From Tissierella sp. (GTDB lineage: Bacteria; Bacillota; Clostridia; Tissierellales; Tissierellaceae), in NCBI RefSeq assembly GCF_029266915.1, contig NZ_JARIEF010000068.1, forward strand, positions 1 through 38,309: 38,309 bases of DNA, written 5' to 3'. The position numbers and the translations under genes were made by a program. Shown here one piece after another: positions 1-7,287 of this stretch. The notes below the pieces were generated by a model that saw nothing but the letters and a program-made list of their open reading frames with translations, made no database searches and was not told where the DNA came from. Numbering within the stretch: the stretch's first letter is position 1; each line of letters opens with the position of its first letter.

Positions 1-66
1 TTCATCTAATCTCTCCTTTATTTTTATTTCTATATTATAGTTTTTTTTAAAATAATGATAATATCT

Positions 67-978
67 TTAAAATCTTTTTAAATCACTTAGTTCAAACTTC
101 CACTCTGGAGTTATAAGCCTATCTTTATCTTTTAATGAATACCAAGGGCCCATTTTTTTATCCATTGGATTTAGAAGAATTTGAGTTTCTTGAGCGGGCA
201 TATAGGACTGGGCTAGGAGAAATACCTTCTCGCCTTCTTTATTAACCGCCATATCTACAACTAATATAGCATGACCTGGACTTCCAGCTTGAATAAAAAC
301 ATCTCCTATCTCTAACTCTCCTATATCTATAGTCTTTAATTCTGCCTCAAGTGAAATAGTACTGGCATAAGCCATAACCATATCCATATATTTTCTAAAT
401 GATTCATAGGAATTATCAGCATCGGTTGCCTTATAATAGCTTACATTATTTCCATCTACCTTTATCCTATAACCTTCCATCCACTTAGAGTACTCAGCTT
501 TAAATCCTGATACAAAATTAAAACTTATCTCATCATACTTTTCATTAGCATAAAGATACTCAGCTCTAAGAAGCATAACTGCATCTGCGCATTGATGCAA
601 GTCTCTATCTCCTATATCTACTTTAAATACACTATCATATACATCACTTTTAGTTTTTTCTTTTCCATTATAAAATAAAACTTTTTCTCCATAGGGTTTT
701 AATTTTTGATTTCGTAAATATTCTCCAAAACTATTAGACTCCGGTTCAACTCTCTTATAGTTATCTGGAGTGGTGTATCTTTCTCCTACTGTAGAGGCTT
801 GTATATTAAGCTTGTAAAATGATTCTTCTTCTACCTCTACTACTTCTTCAACTTCTTCTTCCTTTAAATTTTTTTCTCCATCAGTCTCAGATCTATCTTG
901 ACTATCAGATGCTTCTTTGCTGCAAGCACTTGATATTATTAAGCTTATTATAAGTAAAAACAACATAACTCTCTTCAT
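67..978 (-). CDS. DUF4846-family lipoprotein
   Basis: Predicted lipoprotein of 303 residues. The start is the ATG at 978, behind GGAGGAAG; an upstream in-frame TTG sits inside that ribosome binding site and is rejected. A short hydrophobic signal ends in the lipobox ISSAC, with Cys19 as the lipidated residue, followed by a Glu-rich linker. The rest matches what I recall of family DUF4846: a DIGDRDLHQCADA segment, an RAEYLYA segment, and a conserved C-terminal block with SPGHAILVVDMA, LLAQSYMPAQ, PWYSL and TPEWKF. The family has no established activity. The His in SPGHA and the Cys in HQCADA would be natural candidates for a catalytic or binding role, but that is inference. It lies last in a run of minus-strand genes, separated from its upstream neighbour by 115 bp. 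Confidence 0.88.
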   Translation of the reverse strand: MKRVMLFLLIISLIISSACSKEASDSQDRSETDGEKNLKEEEVEEVVEVEEESFYKLNIQASTVGERYTTPDNYKRVEPESNSFGEYLRNQKLKPYGEKVLFYNGKEKTKSDVYDSVFKVDIGDRDLHQCADAVMLLRAEYLYANEKYDEISFNFVSGFKAEYSKWMEGYRIKVDGNNVSYYKATDADNSYESFRKYMDMVMAYASTISLEAELKTIDIGELEIGDVFIQAGSPGHAILVVDMAVNKEGEKVFLLAQSYMPAQETQILLNPMDKKMGPWYSLKDKDRLITPEWKFELSDLKRF

Positions 979-1093
979 ATTTCTTCCTCCCAAGTGAAGG
1001 TTTAGTATTTATATAATATTTAGTGATATTACAGTTTTTATCCAAAAAACACTATAGTTTACATATAACTTAATATTTTAAATTTTGATTAGT

Positions 1094-1495
1094 TTAACTA
1101 GTCTTACTTGATACAATTTTTATATTAAACAACTTAAATCGTTTCTGAAAAATAGCAATTGCTATTAAATATGCAGCCGATATAATCACTTTATATATTG
1201 GATTAGGAATTAAAGTTATTATTATTCCAATAATCAATGACACTGGTAGTGCTAAATAAACACTCTTTCTATAAAATTCTGTTGATCTTATTTCTACTAC
1301 ATCTCCATCTTCAACTATTATTTTATCACTCATGTTTCCAAGTCTTGTGACTTCTAGATTAGATTTCCCCTCTGGAACCTCAACTTCTAATTGCTTTTTT
1401 TCCATTATATTTCCGACTTTTTCTCCGTTTAATTTTACTTGGATTTTTGAAGCCACACCATTCCATCCAGTATTTCTTTTGATAATAACTGACAC
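1094..1495 (-). CDS. small membrane protein, unknown function
   Basis: 133-residue protein that starts with GTG at 1495, behind GGGGAGG with 5-nt spacing. The N-terminal ~70 residues look like a small beta-sandwich (IQVKLNGEKVG, then LEVEVPEGKSNLEV, then IIVEDGDVVEI), resembling a PEGA or carboxypeptidase-regulatory type fold. Two hydrophobic helices follow at about residues 78-97 and 100-115, then a basic tail. A soluble N-terminal domain anchored by a C-terminal helical hairpin is the visible architecture. No function can be assigned. It lies 26 bp downstream of the DUF1905-type gene and is probably cotranscribed with it. Confidence 0.6.
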   Translation of the reverse strand: MSVIIKRNTGWNGVASKIQVKLNGEKVGNIMEKKQLEVEVPEGKSNLEVTRLGNMSDKIIVEDGDVVEIRSTEFYRKSVYLALPVSLIIGIIITLIPNPIYKVIISAAYLIAIAIFQKRFKLFNIKIVSSKTS

Positions 1496-1521
1496 ATTAT
1501 CCTCCCCTTTTTAAACTATAA

Positions 1522-2037
1522 TTAGTCTAATAGTACTCCAGATTTTGAAACACTTGTAACTGTAGAGCGAGTTCTATCAAAACAGCAAGGTCTCCTATCT
1601 CCCTTTTTCATTTTAGAGCATGCTACAAGAATTCTTTTATTTCGTGTTTCTTTGTTTTCAGTAGAACGAATCCACCTAACCCAATCCCATTGGGCTTTGC
1701 TAGTTAGAGAATTCCATTCTTCTAAAATATTTTCTTTAATTATATAATTTATAAACTCTTCTGGTACATCTGGTTTAGGCCAATTCCCTATTGGTTCTAT
1801 GGTTAAAGATAGGGAATCTCCAACCTTTATTCCCTTTTCTCGAATTAATAAAGGACTGATTTCCAACCAATGACTTCCTTTACCATCTGGCTCTAGTGCT
1901 CCAACAAAAACTTCTCCATCAATTTCCCCCTCAACCATTACCATTCCACGAGAAGGTAGTTTTTCACTTATATCTATAGGAAATCTTATAATTTTTAGAG
2001 GTCCCGTTTGTAATAGTTCTGATTCAAAATTTATCAT
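1522..2037 (-). CDS. DUF1905 / YdeI-OmpD-associated family protein
   Basis: 171 residues counted from the ATG at 2037, preceded by GGGGAG 9 nt upstream; the longer reading to 2076 has no such site. The N-terminal half (FESELLQTG, GMVMVEGEIDG, GSHWLEIS, GDSLSLTIEP) resembles the DUF1905 beta-barrel. The C-terminal half (ILEEWNSLTSKAQWDWVRWIRSTENKETRNKRI, split here as EEWNSLTSKAQWDWVRWI plus ETRNKRI) resembles the helical YdeI/OmpD-associated domain annotated as bacteriocin-protection-like. The Cys-rich tail GDRRPCCFD is unusual compared with the short basic end most members have. The biochemical role is not known. It sits in the minus-strand run behind the small membrane protein at 2064-2381. 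Confidence 0.7.
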   Translation of the reverse strand: MINFESELLQTGPLKIIRFPIDISEKLPSRGMVMVEGEIDGEVFVGALEPDGKGSHWLEISPLLIREKGIKVGDSLSLTIEPIGNWPKPDVPEEFINYIIKENILEEWNSLTSKAQWDWVRWIRSTENKETRNKRILVACSKMKKGDRRPCCFDRTRSTVTSVSKSGVLLD

Positions 2038-2063
2038 CTTAAATACTCCCCTATTATTTATTT

Positions 2064-2381
2064 CTATCCCCACCACATAATCATTACAAACAATGAAAAT
2101 ACTGATGTAAATACTCCTGTCAATATATTAATATAAAAATATACTGTATAGCTTATTTTCTCATTTTTGTTTTTTCTATTTGAATTATAAACTAATAAAT
2201 GCGGAACTATGAAAAATAATATACTTAAAATTGTTATTGCCGTTAGAATATAAGTTACGTTTATACTTATAAAGTTTTCTTCCAAATAATAAGCAACATC
2301 TTGTGCATAAAAACCTAATAATATTGCTACAATGGTACTAATATATAATCCTACTATGATTTTTTTATCTTTATCTATAAT
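2064..2381 (-). CDS. small three-helix membrane protein, probable AUU start
   Basis: The open frame contains no ATG, GTG or TTG before codon 33 (a TTG at 2285), and that TTG has no ribosome binding site. The frame stays open upstream to an ATT at 2379-2381. This ATT stands 8 nt after the GGAGG that lies inside the last codons of the upstream kinase gene, and the gap to that gene's TAG is a single base. Read from ATT the product is 105 residues with three hydrophobic helices (about 9-28, 42-62, 80-103) and a Lys/Asn-rich loop. The TTG reading would cut off the first helix. No family is recognised. Tight coupling to the kinase gene suggests coordinated translation. Alternatives are a decayed start codon or a sequencing error. 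Confidence 0.55.
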   Translation of the reverse strand: MIDKDKKIIVGLYISTIVAILLGFYAQDVAYYLEENFISINVTYILTAITILSILFFIVPHLLVYNSNRKNKNEKISYTVYFYINILTGVFTSVFSLFVMIMWWG

Positions 2382-2382
2382 A

Positions 2383-3318
2383 CTAATCTCCTCCTTTGAT
2401 TTTTATATCATTGTTTTCCTTATACCATTCTGGAATATAAGTTTTAAAGTTGTCATAAACTTCCATTATTTTTTTAGTATTTTTTAATGCTACATCTATT
2501 TCTGCTTCTCCAAATCCAACTGCCCAAGGTATAGTGCCTAAAAGATTAACAGCAGTATAGAGTGCCACAAGTTTAAAAAACTCTTCTGGTGGATTTCCCT
2601 TAAAGTAGCCATGGATTTGACCATTTGCAAAATCAATACTCTTACTCCAAGTAAATACAAATCTATCATATTCTTCGTAGGGATCACCACGGCTGGCTCT
2701 ATTAAAATCAATAATTCCAAGCTTTCTATCAGGAGTTAATATCATATTTCCTAGATGATAATCTCCATGCTGAAAAAATATAGGTCTATCTAATAAAAGT
2801 TTTTCATTTTGCTTTATAAAGCCTACTACGGATTTATCATTTTCAAATTTATATTCACAGTTTTTATAGGCTTGTATTTTTCTATCTATTTTTTTCTTAT
2901 ACGATTCTTCCCAATTATAATTATTGGTTTTTATATTTATAGAATGAATCTTTTTAAGTATTTCTCCTGCTTGAATACCTAGTTTATATTGTTTATCTCT
3001 CTCTAAACCAGCTATGGTATCTTCTAAGTCTATTCCTTCCATCCAGGTAAATATCGAGTACACACTCTTGCCTCGATTGCATACTCCAAAGTCTATAGCC
3101 TTTGGGGTATTTACATCCAGATCTTCTAAAATTTTCATATCCATAAACTGTTCTTTTTTAGCCTCATAAAGAGATATATCTGATAGTCTTAGTAGGAATT
3201 TATTGTTGAATATATCTTCAATATAAAACTTTTTATCATAGGACCATCCTTTGTTTATAGCTTCTATTATAATCCACTTTTTGCTTCTTGATATATCATT
3301 AAATAAGTTGTTTACTAT
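2383..3318 (-). CDS. APH-family phosphotransferase, probable AUA start
   Basis: Kinase of the aminoglycoside phosphotransferase / choline kinase-like fold. The catalytic loop QHGDYHLGN and the metal-binding IIDFNRASRGDP are intact in the C-terminal half. The longest frame with a standard start begins at 3144, but the family's N-lobe is encoded upstream in the same frame: KGWSYDKKFYIED, KFLLRLSDISLYEAKKEQF. The frame is open to a stop at 3319-3321, and the codon just after it is ATA at 3316-3318, 5 nt downstream of AGGTGG. From ATA the product is 311 residues, normal for the family. Relatives act on antibiotics, sugars, amines or nucleosides; the substrate cannot be told here. Either AUA is used or the ATG has been lost by mutation. 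Confidence 0.75.
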   Translation of the reverse strand: MVNNLFNDISRSKKWIIIEAINKGWSYDKKFYIEDIFNNKFLLRLSDISLYEAKKEQFMDMKILEDLDVNTPKAIDFGVCNRGKSVYSIFTWMEGIDLEDTIAGLERDKQYKLGIQAGEILKKIHSINIKTNNYNWEESYKKKIDRKIQAYKNCEYKFENDKSVVGFIKQNEKLLLDRPIFFQHGDYHLGNMILTPDRKLGIIDFNRASRGDPYEEYDRFVFTWSKSIDFANGQIHGYFKGNPPEEFFKLVALYTAVNLLGTIPWAVGFGEAEIDVALKNTKKIMEVYDNFKTYIPEWYKENNDIKIKGGD

Positions 3319-3435
3319 TTATTCCACCTACTTTCTTAATTCAACTCTACAATTTAATTATACTATATTATTTATAAACTTAACACTCAATACAAATAAA
3401 ATATTGGATTAGTCTGAATTATTTAAAAATACCTC

Positions 3436-3464
3436 TTGACAAGCATCGCTTTAAAGCATATAGT
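3436..3464 (+). promoter_or_regulatory. sigma-A promoter of the first T-box cassette
   Basis: TTGACA at 3436-3441 and TATAGT at 3459-3464 are separated by exactly 17 bp. Transcription should start near 3471, just before T-box Stem I. The same promoter, including the TTTAAAG spacer motif, recurs 1542 bp downstream at 4978-5006. Confidence 0.88.
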
Positions 3465-3470
3465 AGTTAA

Positions 3471-3760
3471 TAATAATAAATGCATTGACGGAGAAAAATG
3501 TATCTCCTCTTTTTTACAGAGATCTAGTTAAGTGGTGAAAGCTAGAACTAAGAGAATACAATATATTCACTCCCAAGCAGATTTGTTGAAGATTTCAAGT
3601 AGACGAATCCGAAAGCCCATCGTTATAGGGGATAAGACTGTTAGGTCTGATTTAAGTGGTGACAGGTTTGTCACACCTAGGGTGGTACCGCGGATATAAT
3701 CTTTCGTCCCTATAAATATAAGCTTTGGCTTGTGTTTGTAGGGATGGGAGATTTTTTTAT
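3471..3760 (+). promoter_or_regulatory. T-box riboswitch, specifier UUC (Phe)
   Basis: Complete T-box leader. Stem I contains the GGTGAAAGC element. The specifier loop is followed by ACTCCCAAGCAG, which aligns with the segment after the specifier in Bacillus glyQS (GGC then ATTCTTGAGCA). This places the specifier codon at 3566-3568, TTC, read by tRNA-Phe. The T-box AGGGTGGTACCGCGG is at 3679-3693. Its bulge TGGT would pair with an ACCA 3' end, fitting a tRNA with A73. The competing terminator (about 3700-3758) pairs the CTTTCGTCCCTATAAAT side with the TGTAGGGATGGGAG side and ends in T7. Uncharged tRNA-Phe should favour read-through into the lipoprotein gene. The amino-acid assignment rests on alignment by eye. 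Confidence 0.88.
3700..3758 (+). terminator. regulated terminator of T-box 1
   Basis: Strong hairpin formed by the segment around GTCCCTATAAAT and the later TTTGTAGGGATGGGAGAT, followed by a T-run. It is mutually exclusive with the antiterminator built on the T-box sequence. Confidence 0.85.
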
Positions 3761-3901
3761 TACCCAGACTTATAAGGTGGGAATAAATTTGTAATGTGAG
3801 GCTACAAGAATTTTAAGGTTTTAATTGTAATAAAAATAAATACTATGCTTAAAGATCTAATAAAAGATCCTTATAAACATAGTATACGAGGAGGAATATG
3901 T

Positions 3902-4879
3902 ATGAAAAAGCTTAATAGAATTAGTTTATTAGTTATTTTAGTAGTTATGTCAGTTGTACTTTCGGGATGTGTTAAAGAGGATTCAGCTGCGGGTCCTGAG
4001 TTTACAATAGGAATAAATCAAATAGCAGAACACCCTGCTCTTGATGATGCTAGACGAGGTTTTGAAGATGGTCTTAAAGAAATGGGCATATCGGCCAAAA
4101 TAGAATTTAAAAATGCCCAAGGAGATATCCCCACCTTAACAACTATCTCTCAAAAATTTGTAAGTGATAAGGTAGATTTAATCTATGCTATAGGAACTCA
4201 AACAGCTCAAGCTTCAAAACAGGTTACAAGTGATATATCTGTACTCTTTAGCGCAGTTACAGATCCAGTTAAGGCCGGAATCGTAAAAGATTGGGATGAT
4301 GTTGGAGGCAATGTAAGTGGAACATCCGATCTAGCCGATACAGAAAGTCAGCTTAAGATGTTTAAGGAAATAGACCCTTCTATAGAAAAGATAGGAATCA
4401 TCTTTAACACTAGTGAGCCTAACTCAGAAGTACAAATTGCAACTGTTAAAGAATTAGCTCCAGCTGAAGGATTGGAAGTTATAACTACAGGCGTTAGTAA
4501 TATAAATGAAATGGCCCAATCACTAGACTCCCTTTTAAATAAGGTTGATGCACTTTATATCCTAAGTGATAATATGGTAGCTTCATCTATTGATCTTGTA
4601 GCCAACAAACTTATAGAAAAAGAAATGATATCAGTTTCTGCTGAAGAGAGTCAAGTTGGAGGCGGGATATTGATAACAGATGGACTTAGCTATTATGAAC
4701 TTGGAAAACAAACAGCTAGAATGGCTAAAGAAATATTAATTGATAAGAAAAGTCCTTCCACTATGCCAGTAGAAAGAGCAGAAAAAACCAGCATAATAGT
4801 TAACGAAAAAACATTAGAGAGTTTGAAACTTAATAAAAGCTTAAGTCTTTTTAAAGATGCTAACATGATCGGGAAATAA
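3902..4879 (+). CDS. ABC transporter substrate-binding lipoprotein, predicted Phe-responsive
   Basis: 325-residue lipoprotein of the ABC_sub_bind family (PF04392, the TrpX type). The start is the ATG at 3902, behind CGAGGAGGA; the longer frame from 3845 lies in leader RNA. The signal peptide ends in VLSGC (Cys23). Mature landmarks are IGINQIAEHPALDDARRGF, KNAQGDIPT, the ligand-contacting loop AIGTQTAQASKQ, FSAVTDPVKAG, GIIFNTSE.NSE, LSDNMVASS and DGLSYYELGKQT. It would sit on the outer face of the membrane and deliver ligand to the permease encoded at 6370. TrpX relatives bind aromatic amino acids. The Phe assignment here comes only from the upstream UUC specifier. It is clearly paralogous to the protein at 5365 (roughly 60% identical by eye), differing mainly in the ligand-side loops. 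Confidence 0.9.
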   Translation: MKKLNRISLLVILVVMSVVLSGCVKEDSAAGPEFTIGINQIAEHPALDDARRGFEDGLKEMGISAKIEFKNAQGDIPTLTTISQKFVSDKVDLIYAIGTQTAQASKQVTSDISVLFSAVTDPVKAGIVKDWDDVGGNVSGTSDLADTESQLKMFKEIDPSIEKIGIIFNTSEPNSEVQIATVKELAPAEGLEVITTGVSNINEMAQSLDSLLNKVDALYILSDNMVASSIDLVANKLIEKEMISVSAEESQVGGGILITDGLSYYELGKQTARMAKEILIDKKSPSTMPVERAEKTSIIVNEKTLESLKLNKSLSLFKDANMIGK

Positions 4880-4977
4880 TCGAACTTTTAAAACTAAATT
4901 TTCTTCTTGCTTATAAGTCAGACCAACATGTATAGCCCTCTCCATCATTTACTTATTAAAAAACTTACTTAAGTCCC

Positions 4978-5006
4978 TTGACAATTTTGCTTTAAAGGAA
5001 TATAGT
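4978..5006 (+). promoter_or_regulatory. sigma-A promoter of the second T-box cassette
   Basis: TTGACA at 4978-4983 and TATAGT at 5001-5006, spacing 17 bp, expected start near 5013. It lies only 98 bp after the stop of the first lipoprotein gene, with no convincing factor-independent terminator between. Transcripts from the first promoter should therefore also run into the second leader. Confidence 0.87.
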
Positions 5007-5012
5007 AAGACT

Positions 5013-5300
5013 TAATAAATAAATACTTTGATGGAGAGAAAAGTATCAACGTTATTATTAGAGAGCTGGGATTTGGTGAAACCTAGCAATAACAAGATAT
5101 AATATACACTCCTAAGTAGATTCGTTGAAATATTAAGAGTAGGCGAATACGAAATCCCATCGTTATAAGGGATAGGACTGTTAGGTCTGATTGAAGAGGT
5201 GACAATATTTTGTCGCTACTAGGGTGGTACCGCGGAAAGACTTTTCGTCCCTATAAATAAGCTGAGTGTTTATTTATAGAGACGAGAAGTTTTTTTTATT
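5013..5300 (+). promoter_or_regulatory. T-box riboswitch, specifier UAC (Tyr)
   Basis: Second complete T-box leader, related to the first over its whole length. The AGTA motif on the 5' side of the specifier loop is at about 5042. The stem GTTATT/AATAAC closes the upper part of Stem I, and TATC/GATA pairs next to the specifier loop. The specifier aligned before ACTCCTAAGTAG is TAC at 5105-5107, read by tRNA-Tyr. The T-box AGGGTGGTACCGCGG is at 5221-5235 with a TGGT bulge (A73 tRNA). The terminator is at about 5239-5298 and ends in a T8 run. It controls the second lipoprotein and everything downstream of it. Confidence 0.88.
5239..5298 (+). terminator. regulated terminator of T-box 2
   Basis: Hairpin pairing CTTTTCGTCCCTATAAATA with TATTTATAGAGACGAGAAG, followed by T8. 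It competes with the T-box antiterminator and stands between both upstream promoters and the permease/ATPase genes. Confidence 0.85.
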
Positions 5301-5364
5301 TCCCAAATATCCTAACTCAATCTTTTCTAATTATTTTCACAATATAAATTAGGAGGAAAAGAAA

Positions 5365-6351
5365 ATGATAAAGAAGAAAATAGGCAAATTAGTATTAGTT
5401 TTAATGGTAGGCAGTGTGCTTTTAACAGGTTGTTCAAGCAAGACTAAAAGAGATAAAACTGATGGTGAAAAGTTTAATATTGGTATAAGTCAGCTAGCAG
5501 AGCATCCAGCTCTTGATGATGCAAGACGTGGTTTTGAAGACGGTCTTAAAGAACTTGGTGTAGATGCTAAGATAAATTTTAAAAATGCTCAAGGAGATAT
5601 ACCCACAGCAACTACTATTGCTCAAAAGTTCGCAAGTGATAAGGTGGACTTAATCTACACAATAGCAACTCCGGCGGCTCAAGCTGCAAAACAAGTAACG
5701 CAGGATATCCCAGTATTGTTTAGCGCAGTTACAGATCCTGTTAAGGCAGGACTTACAGATGACTGGAAAAAACCAGGCAAAAACTTAACTGGAACTTCCG
5801 ATGAAGCACCTATAAAAAGACAACTAAAGCTATTTAATCAACTGGACCCTTCTATTAAAAAGGTTGGAATTATATTTAATACAAGTGAAGGAAACTCAGA
5901 AATACAAATCCAAATGGCAAAAAAACTAGCTCCCGAGTTTGGTATTGAAATAGTTGCAATGGGTATTTCAAATATTAATGATTTGCCTCAAACTGCGGAC
6001 TCAATGGTTAAAAAGGTTGATGCTATCTATACTATTACAGATAATATGGTCGCAGATGGAATAAATATAGTTTCAGAAAAAGCTTTAGCCAATAATATGA
6101 TCATAGTCGGAGCAGAAGACTCACACGTTAAAGGCGGAGCTCTTATAGCTGATGGTCTTAGCTACTATGAACTAGGAAAGCAAACAGCTCTTATGGCTAA
6201 AAGAATATTAATTGATGGAGAAAGTCCTTCTATTATCGAGGTGGAGAGGGCAAAGAAAACTTCTAAAATGTTTAATGAAGCGACCATGAAACAATTAAAT
6301 ATCGATGCAACAAACCAAGCTTTTAAAGATGCAGTAAAATTTAAAAAGTAG
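5365..6351 (+). CDS. ABC transporter substrate-binding lipoprotein, predicted Tyr-responsive
   Basis: 328-residue paralogue of the preceding lipoprotein (PF04392/TrpX type), starting at ATG 5365 behind AGGAGGAAAAG. The lipobox is LLTGC (Cys23). The backbone motifs are the same (IGISQLAEHPALDDARRGF, NAQGDIPT, FSAVTDPVKAG, DGLSYYELGKQT). The presumed ligand-contacting positions differ: AIGTQTAQASKQ becomes TIATPAAQAAKQ, the SDLADTESQL region becomes SDEAPIKRQL, and LSDNMVASS becomes ITDNMVADG. Together with the UAC T-box, this pattern is what divergence of ligand preference after duplication would look like. The permease gene starts 18 bp downstream. Tyr as ligand is inferred from the leader, not from the protein. 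Confidence 0.9.
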   Translation: MIKKKIGKLVLVLMVGSVLLTGCSSKTKRDKTDGEKFNIGISQLAEHPALDDARRGFEDGLKELGVDAKINFKNAQGDIPTATTIAQKFASDKVDLIYTIATPAAQAAKQVTQDIPVLFSAVTDPVKAGLTDDWKKPGKNLTGTSDEAPIKRQLKLFNQLDPSIKKVGIIFNTSEGNSEIQIQMAKKLAPEFGIEIVAMGISNINDLPQTADSMVKKVDAIYTITDNMVADGINIVSEKALANNMIIVGAEDSHVKGGALIADGLSYYELGKQTALMAKRILIDGESPSIIEVERAKKTSKMFNEATMKQLNIDATNQAFKDAVKFKK

Positions 6352-6369
6352 TATTGGAGGTAAATATAT

Positions 6370-7287
6370 ATGAATTCACTTATAATCACATCACTTGAAC
6401 AGGGTCTAATCTTTGGAGTATTGGCACTGGGAGTATTTATAACCTATAAAGTATTAGATATAGCAGATCTTTCTGTAGAGGGAACATTTCCATTTGGAGC
6501 CTTTGTATTTGCAAAGCTTATATCCTCTGGATTAGATCCCATAACAAGTTCCTTAGCAGCCTTTCTATTTGGAAGCTTGGCGGGACTTTTAACTGCTACA
6601 CTTTTTATAAAACTTAAAATAAAGCCTATATTAGCCGGTATCTTGACTATGACTATTCTATATTCAGTAAATCTTAGAAGTAATGGAAAGGCAAATGTTT
6701 CACTCTTTGATTTTCCTTCAGTTTTTGATAAGGGAAGTAAGCTGCTTCTCTTAATAATTATAGTACTAGCTTTAAAAGTATTAATGGACTTATTTTTAAA
6801 GACGGAGACTGGCTACCTTTTAATAGCTACCGGAGACAATGAAGCATTAGTTAGGTCACTGGGACAAAACAGCAATAAATATAAGGTAATAGGTCTTATG
6901 CTTGCAAATGGATTAGTAGCTCTATCAGGCGCTCTTATGGCTCAGTATCAAGGTTTCGCAGATATGACTATGGGAAGCGGAATTATAGTTATAGCTCTTG
7001 CTTCTATCATTATAGGAGATACTATAATGAAAAGTTCAAATAAGCTAAAGAATACCACTCGAGCTATTATAGGAGCTATAATATATAAGATTATAGGTGG
7101 AATAGCAATAGATTTAGGCCTTAATACTCATGATTTAAAGGCAGTAAACGCACTGATAGTTATAGCCTTTATATACTACAATAATAACTCTCTTAAGCTT
7201 AAAGCTTTTGGCGGAAGAAATAAAGGTAAAGTTTCAAAGTTTTTTAAAAGGCTATTCAGTAAAAAAGGAGGAGAAAATCATGCTTAA
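6370..7287 (+). CDS. ABC transporter permease, TrpY type
   Basis: Integral membrane permease of 305 residues in the branched-chain/LivH-like superfamily (BPD_transp_2, COG4120). It has about eight to nine hydrophobic segments starting at residue 8. The segment ITYKVLDIADLSVEGTFPFGA near the N-terminus and LKTETGYLLIATGDNEALVRSLG near the middle are typical of this subfamily; the latter is the cytoplasmic coupling region for the ATPase. GGAGG lies 9 nt before the ATG. It overlaps the ATPase gene by 8 bp. It is the only permease for the two binding proteins upstream, so both must dock onto it, as one homodimer or in turn. The C-terminal tail is strongly basic. Confidence 0.92.
   Translation: MNSLIITSLEQGLIFGVLALGVFITYKVLDIADLSVEGTFPFGAFVFAKLISSGLDPITSSLAAFLFGSLAGLLTATLFIKLKIKPILAGILTMTILYSVNLRSNGKANVSLFDFPSVFDKGSKLLLLIIIVLALKVLMDLFLKTETGYLLIATGDNEALVRSLGQNSNKYKVIGLMLANGLVALSGALMAQYQGFADMTMGSGIIVIALASIIIGDTIMKSSNKLKNTTRAIIGAIIYKIIGGIAIDLGLNTHDLKAVNALIVIAFIYYNNNSLKLKAFGGRNKGKVSKFFKRLFSKKGGENHA

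Noticed and set aside
3556-3564. Alternative specifier triplet TAC at GAATAC in T-box 1
   Set aside because: It pairs with GTAT in the stem in my reading, and it is too far from the conserved ACTCCCAAGCAG segment that fixes the specifier position at TTC.
3845-3901. N-terminal extension of the first lipoprotein from ATG 3845
   Set aside because: It lies inside the hairpin leader, precedes the clear AGGAGGA site, and would bury the signal peptide.
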